This document shows positions 6,892 through 15,820 of a DNA stretch of 64,000 nt, one piece after another. The stretch's first letter is position 1; each line of letters opens with the position of its first letter. Both the position numbers and the translations under genes were made by a program. The notes beneath the pieces are model-generated. The model was not told the DNA's origin and searched no databases. It worked only from the letters and a program-made list of their open reading frames with translations. The stretch lies in assembly GCA_036498945.1 (NCBI GenBank), contig DASYEQ010000124.1, forward strand, positions 1-64,000, in the 5' to 3' direction. This DNA comes from JAQGMJ01 sp036498945 (lineage in GTDB: Bacteria; Pseudomonadota; Gammaproteobacteria; Burkholderiales; JAEUOS01).

Positions 6892-9800
6892 ATGAGCCTG
6901 ACCCGCTACCGCGCCAAGCGCGACTTCACCAAGACCGCCGAACCCAGCGGCCGCGCCGCCAAGGCAAGCACGTCGGCGCGGGCGGCGGCGAATGCCAAAC
7001 CACGCGGCCGCGCGCATGCGGCCAAGCAGAAGTCCGGTCTGCGCTTCGTCATCCAGAAGCACGCCGCCAGCCGCCTGCACTACGACTTCCGCCTCGAACT
7101 CGACGGCACCCTCAAGAGCTGGGCCGTGCCCAAGGGGCCAAGCGTCGACCCCGCCGACAAGCGCCTCGCCGTTCACGTCGAAGACCACCCGATCGAATAC
7201 GGCGGCTTCGAAGGTGTGATCCCGGAAAAGCAATACGGCGCCGGCGAAGTGATCGTCTGGGACCGCGGCACCTGGGCGCCCCTCTCGGGAGATGCGCGCC
7301 GCGACTACCGCGAAGGCCATCTCAAGTTCCACATGGAAGGCGAGAAGATGCACGGCGACTGGGCGCTGGTGCGCATGCACGGCGGGCGCTTCGGCGGCGA
7401 CGAGAAGCACGACAACTGGCTGCTGATCAAGGAACGCGACGATGCCGCCATGCCCGGCAAGGGCGAGATACTGGTGCGCGAGCATCCCGAGAGCGTGATC
7501 TCCGGGCGTGAAGTCGAAGAGCTCAAGGGCAACGCCCGGGTCGATACCTGGGACAGCAACGAGTCCGATCCGAAAAAGGCTTTCAAGCCGGCATCGGGCA
7601 AAAAGGCGGCGGTGAAAAAAGCTGCCGCGAAAGTGCCGGGGAAGAAAGCGGCAACCAAGACCGCAGCGCGCAAGCCTACCGCCAAGGCACCGGCGAAAAA
7701 GGCCGTGACCAAACAGGCCGCCGGGCAAAAGACCACGCGCGGCAAGTCGCGCGACGACACCGAACCTGCCTCCGCGGCGCTGGACGATGTCGGCCGCAAG
7801 GCCGCGCTGCCCGCTACCCTCGACCCGCAACTCGCCACCCTGCTCGAGTCTCCCCCCGAAGGGGAAGGCTGGGTCTACGAGATCAAGCTCGATGGCTACC
7901 GCCTGCTGGCGCGCGTCGAAAAAGGCCGCGCGCGCCTGATCACGCGCAACGGCCACGACTGGAGCGATAAATTCCCCGCCATCATCGCTGCGCTCGAAGC
8001 GCTAGCCATCGGCTCTGCCTGGCTGGATGGCGAAGTCTGCGTGATGAACGATGCCGGCGTCTCCTCCTTCGGCCTGTTGCAGCAATGGCTGTCGAACGAA
8101 GGCGAGGGGGCGAAGCGCGAAGCGGTGTACATGGTGTTCGACTTGGCGTATTGCGCCGGCCGCGACCTGCGCGCCTTGCCGCTGATGCAGCGCAAGGAAC
8201 TGCTCGCCGCCCTGCTCGCGCGCGCGCCGGAAGACGGCGTGCTGCGCCTCTCCGGCCATCTCGATGCCGACGGCGGCGCCGCCCAGGCGCAAGCCTGCAA
8301 GCTCGGCCTGGAAGGGCTGATCGGCAAGCGTCTCGATGGGCCCTACGTCAACGGCCGCTCGCGCGACTGGATCAAGCTCAAGTGCCGCCAGCGCCAGGAG
8401 TTCGTCGTCGTCGGCTACACGCCGCCACAGGGCAGCCGCAGCGGCTTTGGCTCATTGCTGCTCGGCGTCCATGAGAAGGGCAAGCTGCGCTACGCCGGCC
8501 GCGTCGGCACCGGGTTCGACGCGAACGCGCTCTCCGACATGCTCGCACGCATGCAGGCGCTTGCCACCGAGAAGTCGCCCTTCGACACCGCCCTGCCGGC
8601 GGCCGCACGCGTGCGCGGCACGCAATGGATCAAGCCCAAGCTCGTCGCCGAAATCACCTTCGCCGAATGGACCGGCGACGGCATCGTGCGCCAGGCCGCC
8701 TTCGAAGGCTTGCGCGCCGATAAGCCGGCCAAGAACATCGCCGCCGAATTGCCCGCCGATGCGCCACAATCACGCAAGAAGAAGTCCACGCGCGGCGCCG
8801 CCGGCCTGAAGGCGATCAAGGACGAGGCGGCCGCGCCGCCCGCCACCCGTGCGTCCGCCACCCGTGCGTCCGCCAACAGGAGTCCACGCATGAGCACCGC
8901 CGCGCCCCGCGTTGCCCGCAGCAGCAATGCCCGTCCCGTGAAAGCCGCTGCAAAGGCTACGTTGAAAGCCGCGACGAAGGCCGCAGCAAAGTCCGCGACG
9001 AAAGCGATGGCGAAAACCACAAAGGCTGCCGCGAAGCCGGCGCCAAAATCCTCCGCCCGGGCCGTCGCGAAGCCGGCCGCCGTCAGTGCCAAGTCCGCTG
9101 TCAAGCTCGCCGGCGGCCACGACAGCGTCGCCGGCATCACCATCAGCCACGCCGACCGCGTGGTCTACCCGGATGACGGTATCACCAAGGGCGAAGTGGC
9201 GCAGTTCTGCGAGCAAGTCGCTTCCCGCATGCTGCCCTACATCAAGGACCGCCCGCTCTCGCTGGTGCGCTGCCCCGGCGGCATCGGCGCAGCCTGCTTT
9301 TTCCAGAAGCACGCCACCGACATGAAGGTCGAAGGCATCAGCCAGCCGCAGATCCGCGACACCCACGGCGACAATCCCTACATCGTGGTGGAGAACGCCG
9401 CCGGCCTCGTCGGCCTGGCGCAATGGGGCAACATCGAATTGCATGCCTGGGGCGCCACCATGGCCGACATCGAGCACCCGGACATGATCGTGCTCGACTT
9501 CGACCCCGCCGACGACGTGCCGTGGAAGGAAATCGCCGCCGCCGCGCGCGCCGCCCGCACCCTGTTCGAGGCTCTCGGCCTTACCTCGTTCCTCAAGACC
9601 ACCGGCGGCAAGGGCCTGCACGTGGTCGTCCCGTTCAAGCCGGGCTACGACTGGGAGACGGTGAAGGAGTTCGCCCACCACGCCGCGCTGCGCATGGTCG
9701 AAGCCTTCCCCGACCGCTTTCTCGCCACCGCCACCAAGGCCAAGCGCGCGGGCAAGATCTTCATCGACTACCTGCGCAACGGCCGCGGCGCCACCGCCGC

Positions 9801-10014
9801 CGTCCCCTTCACCCTGCGCGCCCGCCCCGGCGCGCCGGTGGCGCTGCCGCTCTCATGGGACGACATGAAGCGCGACTGGCGCGCGCGGCCCGCCACGCTC
9901 AAAGACGTGATGGGCGCGCGCGGCAAGCAGCGCGACCCGTGGGCCGACTACTTCAAGGTGCAAAAGAAACAGGCGCTCACCGACAAGATGCTGCGCGGTA
10001 TCGGCATGAAGTAG
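6892..10014 (+). CDS. ligD: multifunctional NHEJ ligase LigD (phosphoesterase-ligase-polymerase)
   Basis: A 1040-residue LigD. Domains in order: 3'-phosphoesterase (about 48-190; FVIQKHAASRLHYDFRLELDG, HVEDHPIEYGGFEG), Lys/Ala-rich linker (about 225-285), ATP-dependent ligase (about 300-630; YEIKLDGYR with nucleotidyl-accepting Lys332, then GLIGKRLDGPY and the OB domain), a second Lys/Ala linker (about 640-745), and the primase-like polymerase (about 747-1040; ISHADRVVYPDDG, metal-binding LDFDP with Asp869/Asp871, KTTGGKGLHVVVP). Polymerase last is the usual proteobacterial order. ATG 6892 follows AAGGAA. Directly after ku in one operon. An in-frame internal start at 8890 could yield the polymerase separately. 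Confidence 0.95.
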   Translation: MSLTRYRAKRDFTKTAEPSGRAAKASTSARAAANAKPRGRAHAAKQKSGLRFVIQKHAASRLHYDFRLELDGTLKSWAVPKGPSVDPADKRLAVHVEDHPIEYGGFEGVIPEKQYGAGEVIVWDRGTWAPLSGDARRDYREGHLKFHMEGEKMHGDWALVRMHGGRFGGDEKHDNWLLIKERDDAAMPGKGEILVREHPESVISGREVEELKGNARVDTWDSNESDPKKAFKPASGKKAAVKKAAAKVPGKKAATKTAARKPTAKAPAKKAVTKQAAGQKTTRGKSRDDTEPASAALDDVGRKAALPATLDPQLATLLESPPEGEGWVYEIKLDGYRLLARVEKGRARLITRNGHDWSDKFPAIIAALEALAIGSAWLDGEVCVMNDAGVSSFGLLQQWLSNEGEGAKREAVYMVFDLAYCAGRDLRALPLMQRKELLAALLARAPEDGVLRLSGHLDADGGAAQAQACKLGLEGLIGKRLDGPYVNGRSRDWIKLKCRQRQEFVVVGYTPPQGSRSGFGSLLLGVHEKGKLRYAGRVGTGFDANALSDMLARMQALATEKSPFDTALPAAARVRGTQWIKPKLVAEITFAEWTGDGIVRQAAFEGLRADKPAKNIAAELPADAPQSRKKKSTRGAAGLKAIKDEAAAPPATRASATRASANRSPRMSTAAPRVARSSNARPVKAAAKATLKAATKAAAKSATKAMAKTTKAAAKPAPKSSARAVAKPAAVSAKSAVKLAGGHDSVAGITISHADRVVYPDDGITKGEVAQFCEQVASRMLPYIKDRPLSLVRCPGGIGAACFFQKHATDMKVEGISQPQIRDTHGDNPYIVVENAAGLVGLAQWGNIELHAWGATMADIEHPDMIVLDFDPADDVPWKEIAAAARAARTLFEALGLTSFLKTTGGKGLHVVVPFKPGYDWETVKEFAHHAALRMVEAFPDRFLATATKAKRAGKIFIDYLRNGRGATAAVPFTLRARPGAPVALPLSWDDMKRDWRARPATLKDVMGARGKQRDPWADYFKVQKKQALTDKMLRGIGMK
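8842..8871 (+). repeat. 15-bp tandem duplication in the second LigD linker
   Basis: GCCACCCGTGCGTCC occurs twice in perfect tandem (8842-8856 and 8857-8871), coding for two ATRAS units just before the internal ribosome-binding site. A third, decayed copy may begin at 8872 (GCCAACAGGAGTCC). The frame is kept, so this is probably slippage in a linker that tolerates length change. Confidence 0.7.
8878..8892 (+). promoter_or_regulatory. internal ribosome-binding site and in-frame ATG inside ligD
   Basis: AGGAG (8878-8882) is followed by 7 bases and ATG (8890-8892) in the ligD frame (Met667). The spacing is ideal for initiation. A product started here would be 374 residues: a short basic Ala/Lys tail plus the whole polymerase domain. 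The flanking CCACGCATGAGC resembles the context of the true ligD start (6885-6897). Confidence 0.5.
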
Positions 10015-10092
10015 GGCGCTATCGTCCGCGAGCGCGGCGCACGCCCATGCGCATGCGCCGGCGGCCCGAGCCGCCCGCGCACGTAGCGCCGC

Positions 10093-11820
10093 CTATGACT
10101 CCCGCACCCGCACCGTCTCCCGCACATCGGGCGCCGCCGGCAGCACGATGCGAAAGGTGGCGCCCGCATCCTGCGCGGCTTCGACCTCGACGCGCCCGTC
10201 CATGCGCTCGACGAAGCGCTTGACCACCGCCAGGCCGACGCCGATGCCTTCGTATTGCGCGCTCGTGTGCATGCGCTGGAACAGGTTGAACAGGCGCGGC
10301 GCGTGTTTCATGTCGAAGCCGCAGCCGTTGTCGCGCACGTGCAGCACGGCGTTGCCGTCTTCCTCGCTGCGCCAGATATCCACGCGCGGCTGCTCGCGCC
10401 GCGCCGAGTATTTGCAGGCGTTGCTCACCAGGTTTTCCAGCACCTGCTGCAGCAGGGTGGCATCCCCCAGCACATGGCCCAGCGGCCGCACCGCCAGCGC
10501 GGTGCCGGGGTATTGCAAGCGGTAGTCGCCGAGGAAATGGTCCAGCAGCGGGTCGAGCGCGCAGGGCGCCGGGGTGAGGTTTTTCGTGCTGTCGCGCGAA
10601 TAGCCGAGCACGGCATCGACCAGCTGGTTCATGCGCTCGCCGTTGCGGAAGATGCGCGTGAGAAGGTGGCGCGTCTCGGTGTCGAACTCGGGGCGCTCCA
10701 GAAGGAGGGCGGAAAAGCCGTTGATCGCGCGCAGGGGGCCGCGCAGGTCGTGCGAGAGCGAATAGGCGAACATCTCCAGGTCGCGCGTGCGCTCGGCCAC
10801 CTGGCGCTCCAGGCCGGCGTTGAGCAGCGCCAGCTCGCGCTGGGTGCGGCGCAGCTCGCTGATGTCGTAGAGCACGAAGATGTAGCGCGGGCCGTCATCC
10901 AGCGGCAGCGGGCTGGCGTTCACCGCGAAGAGCTTCTTCTCGCGGCCGGCGTGCAGATAGGCCAGTTCCAGCCCGGAGATGCTGTCCCCGGCCTTGAGCG
11001 CTTCGTACATGGTGCGGCGCCCGCTCTCGTCGGCGACGATGCCGATCTGCGCGGCGGTCTTGCCGATCGCCTCCGCGGCCGGCACGCCGCCCAGGTCGAC
11101 GGCGGCCTGGTTCACCTGCTCGATCTCGCCGCCCGGCGCGCGGCAGATGACGATGGGGATCGGCGCGGTATCGAAAAAGCGCCGCAGCGTGCTCTCGGCG
11201 GCGCCGCGCTGGCGCTCGGTGATCTGGAAACCGATCAGGATGAAGCCGCCGATGGTGAAGAGATTGAGCAGCGGCCCGATCACCGAGTTGCGCACCCCCG
11301 GGCCCCAGACGATCTGCAGCACCGCCAGCACGATCGCCTGCAGCAGGTAGGCGGCGCCGACGACGATGAAGCCCGACAGGCGCGTGGCGCGGTAGCCTTG
11401 CCAGAAACAGTACTGCATCGCCACGATCACACCCACCACCAGCGCGTAGAAGGTCTCCACCAGGCGGCCGCTCAGCTCGCCCGTGATCACGGCGGCGGCA
11501 AAGGCCAGCGCCAGCACGCCCAGCAGGCCGCGCTCGGGGAACGGCTTGCGCGGCATCAGCTCATAGGCGCCCAGCAGGTTGCAGATCAGCGCGCCGGAGG
11601 CCAGCACCGCCTCGATGGCGCGCACCACAGGCTCGGTTTCGCCGGCGTAATGCAGCGGCCAGCGCAGCGCGAACAGGGTGGCGCCCCAGCCCCAGAGCAG
11701 CAGGTAGCGGTGGCTGCGGTGGGCGGCGTACAGAAAAAAGAATGCCGCCGCTGCGCCGGCCTGGATGGTGAAGCCGACGAGGATCGTCTGGATCACCGGG
11801 TCGAAAAAATCACCGCTCAT
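10093..11820 (-). CDS. membrane-anchored PAS sensor histidine kinase (orphan)
   Basis: A 575-residue kinase. Residues about 5-190 contain about seven hydrophobic helices with short loops. A PAS domain (about 205-320; RRFFDTAPIPIVICRAPGGE) follows, then a coiled linker, a HisKA dimerisation helix with phospho-acceptor His357 (SLSHDLRGPLRAINGF), and a HATPase domain with N box NLVSNACKYS, DNGCGF and GIGVGLAVVKR. The layout resembles phytochrome-type and MASE-like kinases. Met at 11820 is chosen because the first helix starts directly after it; GGAGG lies 11 bases upstream. No response regulator is adjacent, so its partner is elsewhere. The stimulus is unknown. Confidence 0.87.
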   Translation of the reverse strand: MSGDFFDPVIQTILVGFTIQAGAAAAFFFLYAAHRSHRYLLLWGWGATLFALRWPLHYAGETEPVVRAIEAVLASGALICNLLGAYELMPRKPFPERGLLGVLALAFAAAVITGELSGRLVETFYALVVGVIVAMQYCFWQGYRATRLSGFIVVGAAYLLQAIVLAVLQIVWGPGVRNSVIGPLLNLFTIGGFILIGFQITERQRGAAESTLRRFFDTAPIPIVICRAPGGEIEQVNQAAVDLGGVPAAEAIGKTAAQIGIVADESGRRTMYEALKAGDSISGLELAYLHAGREKKLFAVNASPLPLDDGPRYIFVLYDISELRRTQRELALLNAGLERQVAERTRDLEMFAYSLSHDLRGPLRAINGFSALLLERPEFDTETRHLLTRIFRNGERMNQLVDAVLGYSRDSTKNLTPAPCALDPLLDHFLGDYRLQYPGTALAVRPLGHVLGDATLLQQVLENLVSNACKYSARREQPRVDIWRSEEDGNAVLHVRDNGCGFDMKHAPRLFNLFQRMHTSAQYEGIGVGLAVVKRFVERMDGRVEVEAAQDAGATFRIVLPAAPDVRETVRVRES

Positions 11821-12066
11821 CCTTAGGCGCGCCTCCCGTGCGCTGCGTTTTATTGGTATTCGTTGCGGGCACTGTATCTCCCCTGGCGTATTAAAGCCAG
11901 CACCGGACCATGGGGGCGGGTCCTGGTTGGTGGGGTATCGAGGCGGCGGCATGCTTGCCGCGCCGCGTCGCGTGGCAATCGGCGGTACCGCACAGCATCT
12001 GTTGGCGCAGGGGCCGGCGCGGTAGCGCGTCGGCCTTTTGCGCCTCGCGCCGGCCTGCGTCGCGCC

Positions 12067-12918
12067 TCAATCGGCCAGGCGCGCGATCACCAGGTCGAGC
12101 AGGGCGCGCAGGCGCGCCTGGCGCTTGAGGTCGCGGTGGTAACCCAGCCAGGTGGTGCGCGCGGGCGGGCTTTCGGCGAAATCGATGCGCCGGATGCCGG
12201 CGGTGGCTTCCCCCAGCGGGCGCGGCAGCACCGCCAGGCCGGCGCCGGCGGCGCACAGGCGCGCCTGCACCTCGCGGTTGTTGCTGCGGCTCACCACCGG
12301 TGCTTGGGGCAAGAGGCGCTGGATCCACGCCACGTCCGGCATGCCGCCGAAGGCCGTGTCCATCAGCACCAGCGGCGTGTTGCGGCCGTCTCCCGCGCGC
12401 GGCCTCGGTGCACCGGTCTTCAGGTACGCGCCATAGGGAATGTCGCGCAGGCGGCGCGCCACCACCTCCGGCTCGCGGAAGGGCTGGATGCGCAGCACCA
12501 GGTCAGCCTCGCGCCGCGCCAGGCTGTATAGCCGCGCATCGGTCAAGAGTTCGACAGTGAGCCCGGGGTGCAGTTGCGAAAACTCCGCCAGCACCGGCGA
12601 GAGCACGTGCACGCCGAACCAGTCGGAACAGGAAACGCGCAGCAGCCCTTCGAGGCGCTGCTCGCCGCCGGTCAGTTCGCGCTCGAGCGCCAGCGCGGCC
12701 TCCTCCATGCGCTCGGCGTGCGCCAGCACCGCGCTGCCTTCGTCGGTCAGCACCAGGCCGTCGGCGGTGCGCTGGAACAGCGCCTGCCCCAGCGCCTCTT
12801 CGAGCGCGCGCAGGCGCCGGCCCATGGTCGGCTGGGTCTGGCCGATGCGCCGTGCCGCCCCGCCCAGGGTGCCGGCACGCGCGATCGCCAGGAAGATGCG
12901 CAGGTCGCTCCATTCCAT
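12067..12918 (-). CDS. LysR-family transcriptional regulator, divergent to a quinone oxidoreductase gene
   Basis: A 283-residue LysR regulator. The N-terminal winged helix is clear (MEWSDLRIFLAIARAGTLGG, then IGQTQPTMGRRLRALEEALG), followed by the effector domain of two Rossmann-like lobes (LRVSCSDWFGVHVLSPVLAEF, ADLVLRIQPF, GAGLAVLPRPLG). The frame continues 16 codons upstream, but ATG 12918 has the usual LysR start and a purine-rich site before it. It is transcribed divergently from the oxidoreductase gene at 13053, with a palindrome between them. LysR proteins typically activate the divergent gene and repress themselves. Confidence 0.88.
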   Translation of the reverse strand: MEWSDLRIFLAIARAGTLGGAARRIGQTQPTMGRRLRALEEALGQALFQRTADGLVLTDEGSAVLAHAERMEEAALALERELTGGEQRLEGLLRVSCSDWFGVHVLSPVLAEFSQLHPGLTVELLTDARLYSLARREADLVLRIQPFREPEVVARRLRDIPYGAYLKTGAPRPRAGDGRNTPLVLMDTAFGGMPDVAWIQRLLPQAPVVSRSNNREVQARLCAAGAGLAVLPRPLGEATAGIRRIDFAESPPARTTWLGYHRDLKRQARLRALLDLVIARLAD

Positions 12919-12950
12919 CGTGCCTGCCTTTCGCCGGAGTGTGTAGAAGG

Positions 12951-12968
12951 CCATGCATAAATGCATGG
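12951..12968. promoter_or_regulatory. palindromic operator in the LysR/oxidoreductase divergent gap
   Basis: CCATGCAT AA ATGCATGG is a perfect 18-bp palindrome (8-2-8), 33 bases from the LysR start and 84 from the oxidoreductase start. It lies next to an AT-rich stretch (ACATTATATTTTATTG) that probably contains the promoters. Site and position fit a LysR recognition site; binding is inferred. Confidence 0.55.
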
Positions 12969-13052
12969 AAGACGTACATTATATTTTATTGTCATGCGTT
13001 TGTGCGGTCTCTATATTGAGCACATCGTAAATCGTCTTGTGGAGCAAACATC

Positions 13053-14054
13053 ATGAACACGAACCCAACCATGCAAGCCCTGGTCGTCGAAAGCGCCGGT
13101 GGCCCCTTCGTGCGCGCCACCCTGCCGCGGCCGGTGCCGGCCGCCGGCGAAGTGCTGGTGCGCATCCACGCCAGCGGCGTCAACCCGCTGGACACCAAGA
13201 TCCGCGCCGGCGCCGCCGCGCATGCGCGCCATCCGCTGCCCGCCATCCTCGGCATCGACATGGCCGGCGTGGTCGAGCAGGTCGGTCCCGGTGTCACCGC
13301 CTTCACCCCCGGCGACGCTGTCTACGGCATGACCGGCGGGGTTGGCGGCGTGCCGGGCTCGCTCGCCGAATACGCGGCGGTGGATGCGCGCCTGCTGGCG
13401 AAAAAGCCCGCCATCCTGTCGATGCGCGAAGCGGCGGCGCTGCCGCTGGCCGCCATCACCGCATGGGAAGGCCTGGTGGATCGCGCCAACGTGCGCCCCG
13501 GGCAGAACGTGCTGGTGCAAGGCGGTGGCGGCGGGGTGGGGCACATCGCCGCGCAGCTGGCGCGCGCCTATGGCGCCGCTGTTTTCGCTACCGACAGCGG
13601 CGCCAAGGCCGAATACCTGCGCGGCATCGGCGTGACGCCGATCGACTACACGCGCGAGACGGTGGCCGATTACGTCGCGCAGCACACCGGCGGCGCCGGC
13701 TTCGACCTGGTGTTCGACACCGGCGGCGGCGCGGTGCTCGACGCCTCCTTCGCAGCGGTGCGGCGCTTTGGCCACGTCGTCAGCGCGCTCGGCTGGGGCA
13801 GTCATGCGCTGGCGCCGTTGTCGTTTCGCGCCGGCACCTACTCCGGCGTGTTCACCCTGCTGCCGCTACTCACCGGCGAAGGGCGCGAGCACCACGGCGA
13901 GATCCTGCGCGAAGTCGCCCGCCTCACCGATTGCGGCAAGCTGGCGCCGCGCCTGGACCCGCGCCGCTTCGGCTGGGACGAGATCGAGGCCGCGCATGCC
14001 GCGGTGGCCGGCGGCACGGCGGCGGGCAAGGTGGTGGTTGAGGCGCCGCTGTAG
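13053..14054 (+). CDS. zinc-free medium-chain dehydrogenase, NADPH:quinone oxidoreductase-like
   Basis: A 333-residue medium-chain dehydrogenase/reductase. The N-terminal catalytic fold shows GEVLVRIHASGVNPLDTKIR and GIDMAGVVEQVGPGV. The position of the catalytic zinc cysteine in alcohol dehydrogenases is replaced by the NPLD pattern, so it belongs to the zinc-free quinone oxidoreductase branch. The nucleotide-binding domain has VLVQGGGGGVGHIAAQLA (about residues 150-167). It probably reduces quinones or enones with NADPH. It starts at ATG 13053, with a weak ribosome-binding site, and is the likely target of the divergent LysR gene. Confidence 0.87.
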   Translation: MNTNPTMQALVVESAGGPFVRATLPRPVPAAGEVLVRIHASGVNPLDTKIRAGAAAHARHPLPAILGIDMAGVVEQVGPGVTAFTPGDAVYGMTGGVGGVPGSLAEYAAVDARLLAKKPAILSMREAAALPLAAITAWEGLVDRANVRPGQNVLVQGGGGGVGHIAAQLARAYGAAVFATDSGAKAEYLRGIGVTPIDYTRETVADYVAQHTGGAGFDLVFDTGGGAVLDASFAAVRRFGHVVSALGWGSHALAPLSFRAGTYSGVFTLLPLLTGEGREHHGEILREVARLTDCGKLAPRLDPRRFGWDEIEAAHAAVAGGTAAGKVVVEAPL

Positions 14055-14067
14055 GGGGCTGCGTGGC

Positions 14068-14096
14068 GGCCGGGCCGCGGTGAACGCGGTCCGGCC
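14068..14096 (+). terminator. GC-rich hairpin after the oxidoreductase gene
   Basis: GGCCGGGCCGCG (14068-14079) pairs with CGCGGTCCGGCC (14085-14096) over 12 bp with one G-T pair; the loop is GTGAA. It begins 13 bases after the stop. There is no T-run. The rest of the gap to 14364 holds a smaller hairpin (GCCCGCT/AGCGGGC, 14314-14329) and two similar GGGCGCTGTARCGCG stretches near 14106 and 14168, but no gene that I can support. Confidence 0.5.
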
Positions 14097-14364
14097 CTCG
14101 TCGGTGGGCGCTGTAACGCGCCGCGTTCCTTGGCTAGGCGCCGCCGCAGCGCGGTGCGCCCATCGGCAGGGCGCTGTAGCGCGATGCGGCCATCGACCGC
14201 TCGCCGCCGCAACGGTGCCGCCGGCCGCAACACCCCCCGCTTGCCGCCCGCGCGCTTTGCGCCTAGGATGCACAGCGGCCATCCACCGTCAGGCGGCGGC
14301 CGTAGAAGAGCAAGCCCGCTTCAGCGGGCCGACAACTCGAAGAGCCGTATATAAGGAGACGATC

Positions 14365-15636
14365 ATGAAACTGTTGCGCCCCTTGTTGTGCGCCGCCGCC
14401 GTCACATTGGCTGCGTCCGTTCCTGCCGGCGCTGCTGCCGCCGAGCCGGAAGTGCAGATGACCTGGATGTCGATTGCCAACTGGTATTTCAAGATCGGCG
14501 ATACGCGCATCGTGCTCGACGGCTATATCTCGCGCGTGCCCGGCCCGCCGTTTTTCTACGCCCCCAAGAGCCTGCCCAACGACCCCTACGCCTTCACCAA
14601 GAGCCCGTACAAGGTCGATGTCGAATCGGTGACGAAGGTGAAGAACGCCATGCTCGGTGGCGCCAAGCTCAACTACCTGCTCTCCGGTCACAGCCACTTT
14701 GATCATTCATGGGATACCCCCGAGTGGTCGAAGGAAACCGGCGCCCCCATCATCGGCGGCCAGGCCACCTGTTTCCAGGCGATGGCGCTCGGCGTGGCGA
14801 AGGAACAATGCCACGCTGTTTCCGGCGGCGAGAAGATTGACCTCGGCAACGGCATCACCGTGCGCGTGGTGCGCTTCAACCACAGCGGCGACAACACCAA
14901 CCCGGTGCAGCACTTCGCGCGCGAACTCTACGACCCGCCCACTCTCGTGGACGGCGGCCTGAAAGCCGGTGTCGGCGAGGATTACCCCAACGGCGGCGGC
15001 GGCCGCGCCTTCCTCTTCACCGTGGACCAGGGCGGCAAGAAACTCAGCTTCTTCGTGCAAACCTCCGCCAGCGGCTGGGACTTCGACAAGGACATCTGGG
15101 TCGACGGCGTCAACCACGGCTCCCCGCTCAACAACCTGAAAGCCGCGATGGCCGACGCCGGCCTCACCAGCGTCGACGTGTGGATCGGCACCGGCGGCGA
15201 GCCGCTCGCCAAGTGGATCGTCCCGGTGATCCACCCCAAGGCCTACCTGCCCAGCCACTGGGATGGCCTGTTCAATCCCTTCTGGACCGGCATGCCCTTT
15301 CCTTTCAAGGACGAAAAGCTCAAGGTCTACCTTGACGCGCAAAAGGTGCCCCTGCTCGCGCAGCAACAGTATTTCGACGGGTATCGCGTTACCACCGCCG
15401 GCATCACGCCGATGCACAACAGCGAGCTGAAGAAGAAACTTGGTTTCGCCGAAGTGCAGAAGTTCAGCAAGACCACGCTGGAAGCGGTGAAGAAAGTCGC
15501 CTCCACCTCCACCGGGGACGACTGCGGCGAAGGCCAGTTTGAAATCCCCCTGCCCGGCACCGCGATGGCCAGCGCCCCGCTGCCGCCGGAGTGGTTTGGG
15601 CTGAAGGCGCGCAAGACCGGGCAGGCATTGCGCTGA
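14365..15636 (+). CDS. exported metallo-beta-lactamase-fold hydrolase
   Basis: A 423-residue protein with a Sec signal peptide (MKLLRPLLCAAAVTLAASVPAGAAAA, cleavage near residue 26) and an MBL-fold domain. The metal motif is SGHSHFDHSWD: His109, His111, Asp113 and His114. Further possible ligands are in RFNHSGDNT and the C-terminal PSHWDGLF and TPMHNSEL segments. ATG 14365 has a strong AAGGAG site. Periplasmic location means it does not act on cytosolic thioesters; lactonase, phosphodiesterase or lipid-like substrates are possible. The C-terminal cysteine (DDCGEGQFEIPLP) and long tail are not standard. No neighbour indicates the substrate. Confidence 0.82.
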   Translation: MKLLRPLLCAAAVTLAASVPAGAAAAEPEVQMTWMSIANWYFKIGDTRIVLDGYISRVPGPPFFYAPKSLPNDPYAFTKSPYKVDVESVTKVKNAMLGGAKLNYLLSGHSHFDHSWDTPEWSKETGAPIIGGQATCFQAMALGVAKEQCHAVSGGEKIDLGNGITVRVVRFNHSGDNTNPVQHFARELYDPPTLVDGGLKAGVGEDYPNGGGGRAFLFTVDQGGKKLSFFVQTSASGWDFDKDIWVDGVNHGSPLNNLKAAMADAGLTSVDVWIGTGGEPLAKWIVPVIHPKAYLPSHWDGLFNPFWTGMPFPFKDEKLKVYLDAQKVPLLAQQQYFDGYRVTTAGITPMHNSELKKKLGFAEVQKFSKTTLEAVKKVASTSTGDDCGEGQFEIPLPGTAMASAPLPPEWFGLKARKTGQALR

Positions 15637-15643
15637 CAGTGCA

Positions 15644-15679
15644 GCAAGCGACCTGGCGCGCTTGCGCCAGGTCGCTTGC
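15644..15679 (+). terminator. 16-bp perfect hairpin after the exported hydrolase gene
   Basis: GCAAGCGACCTGGCGC (15644-15659) and GCGCCAGGTCGCTTGC (15664-15679) are exact inverted copies around GCTT, 8 bases after the stop codon. No T-run follows on either strand. It sits between convergent genes, so it may end transcription from both sides with Rho, or protect the 3' end. Confidence 0.6.
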
Positions 15680-15820
15680 GTGTGGGTGCGTGTCCAGGGC
15701 AGCGCGGCGCGCTAGATAGAAGGGGCCAGGATGAGCTACCCCGGTTTTTTCGAACCGTTGAATCAAGTACTTGGGTTGCCCCGGCGGCATTAGACACTTC
15801 CGCCTATGATTGGATTGCCC

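Noticed and set aside
5740..7956. 738-codon open frame on the reverse strand across ku and ligD
   Set aside because: Its translation is low-complexity (Ala/Gly/Arg/His-rich) without family motifs, and the + strand encodes intact Ku and LigD. It is an antisense frame produced by high-GC codon usage.
13768..14364. N-terminal extension of the exported hydrolase frame back to 13768
   Set aside because: It runs through the 3' end of the oxidoreductase gene in another frame; ATG 14365 has a strong ribosome-binding site and a signal peptide.
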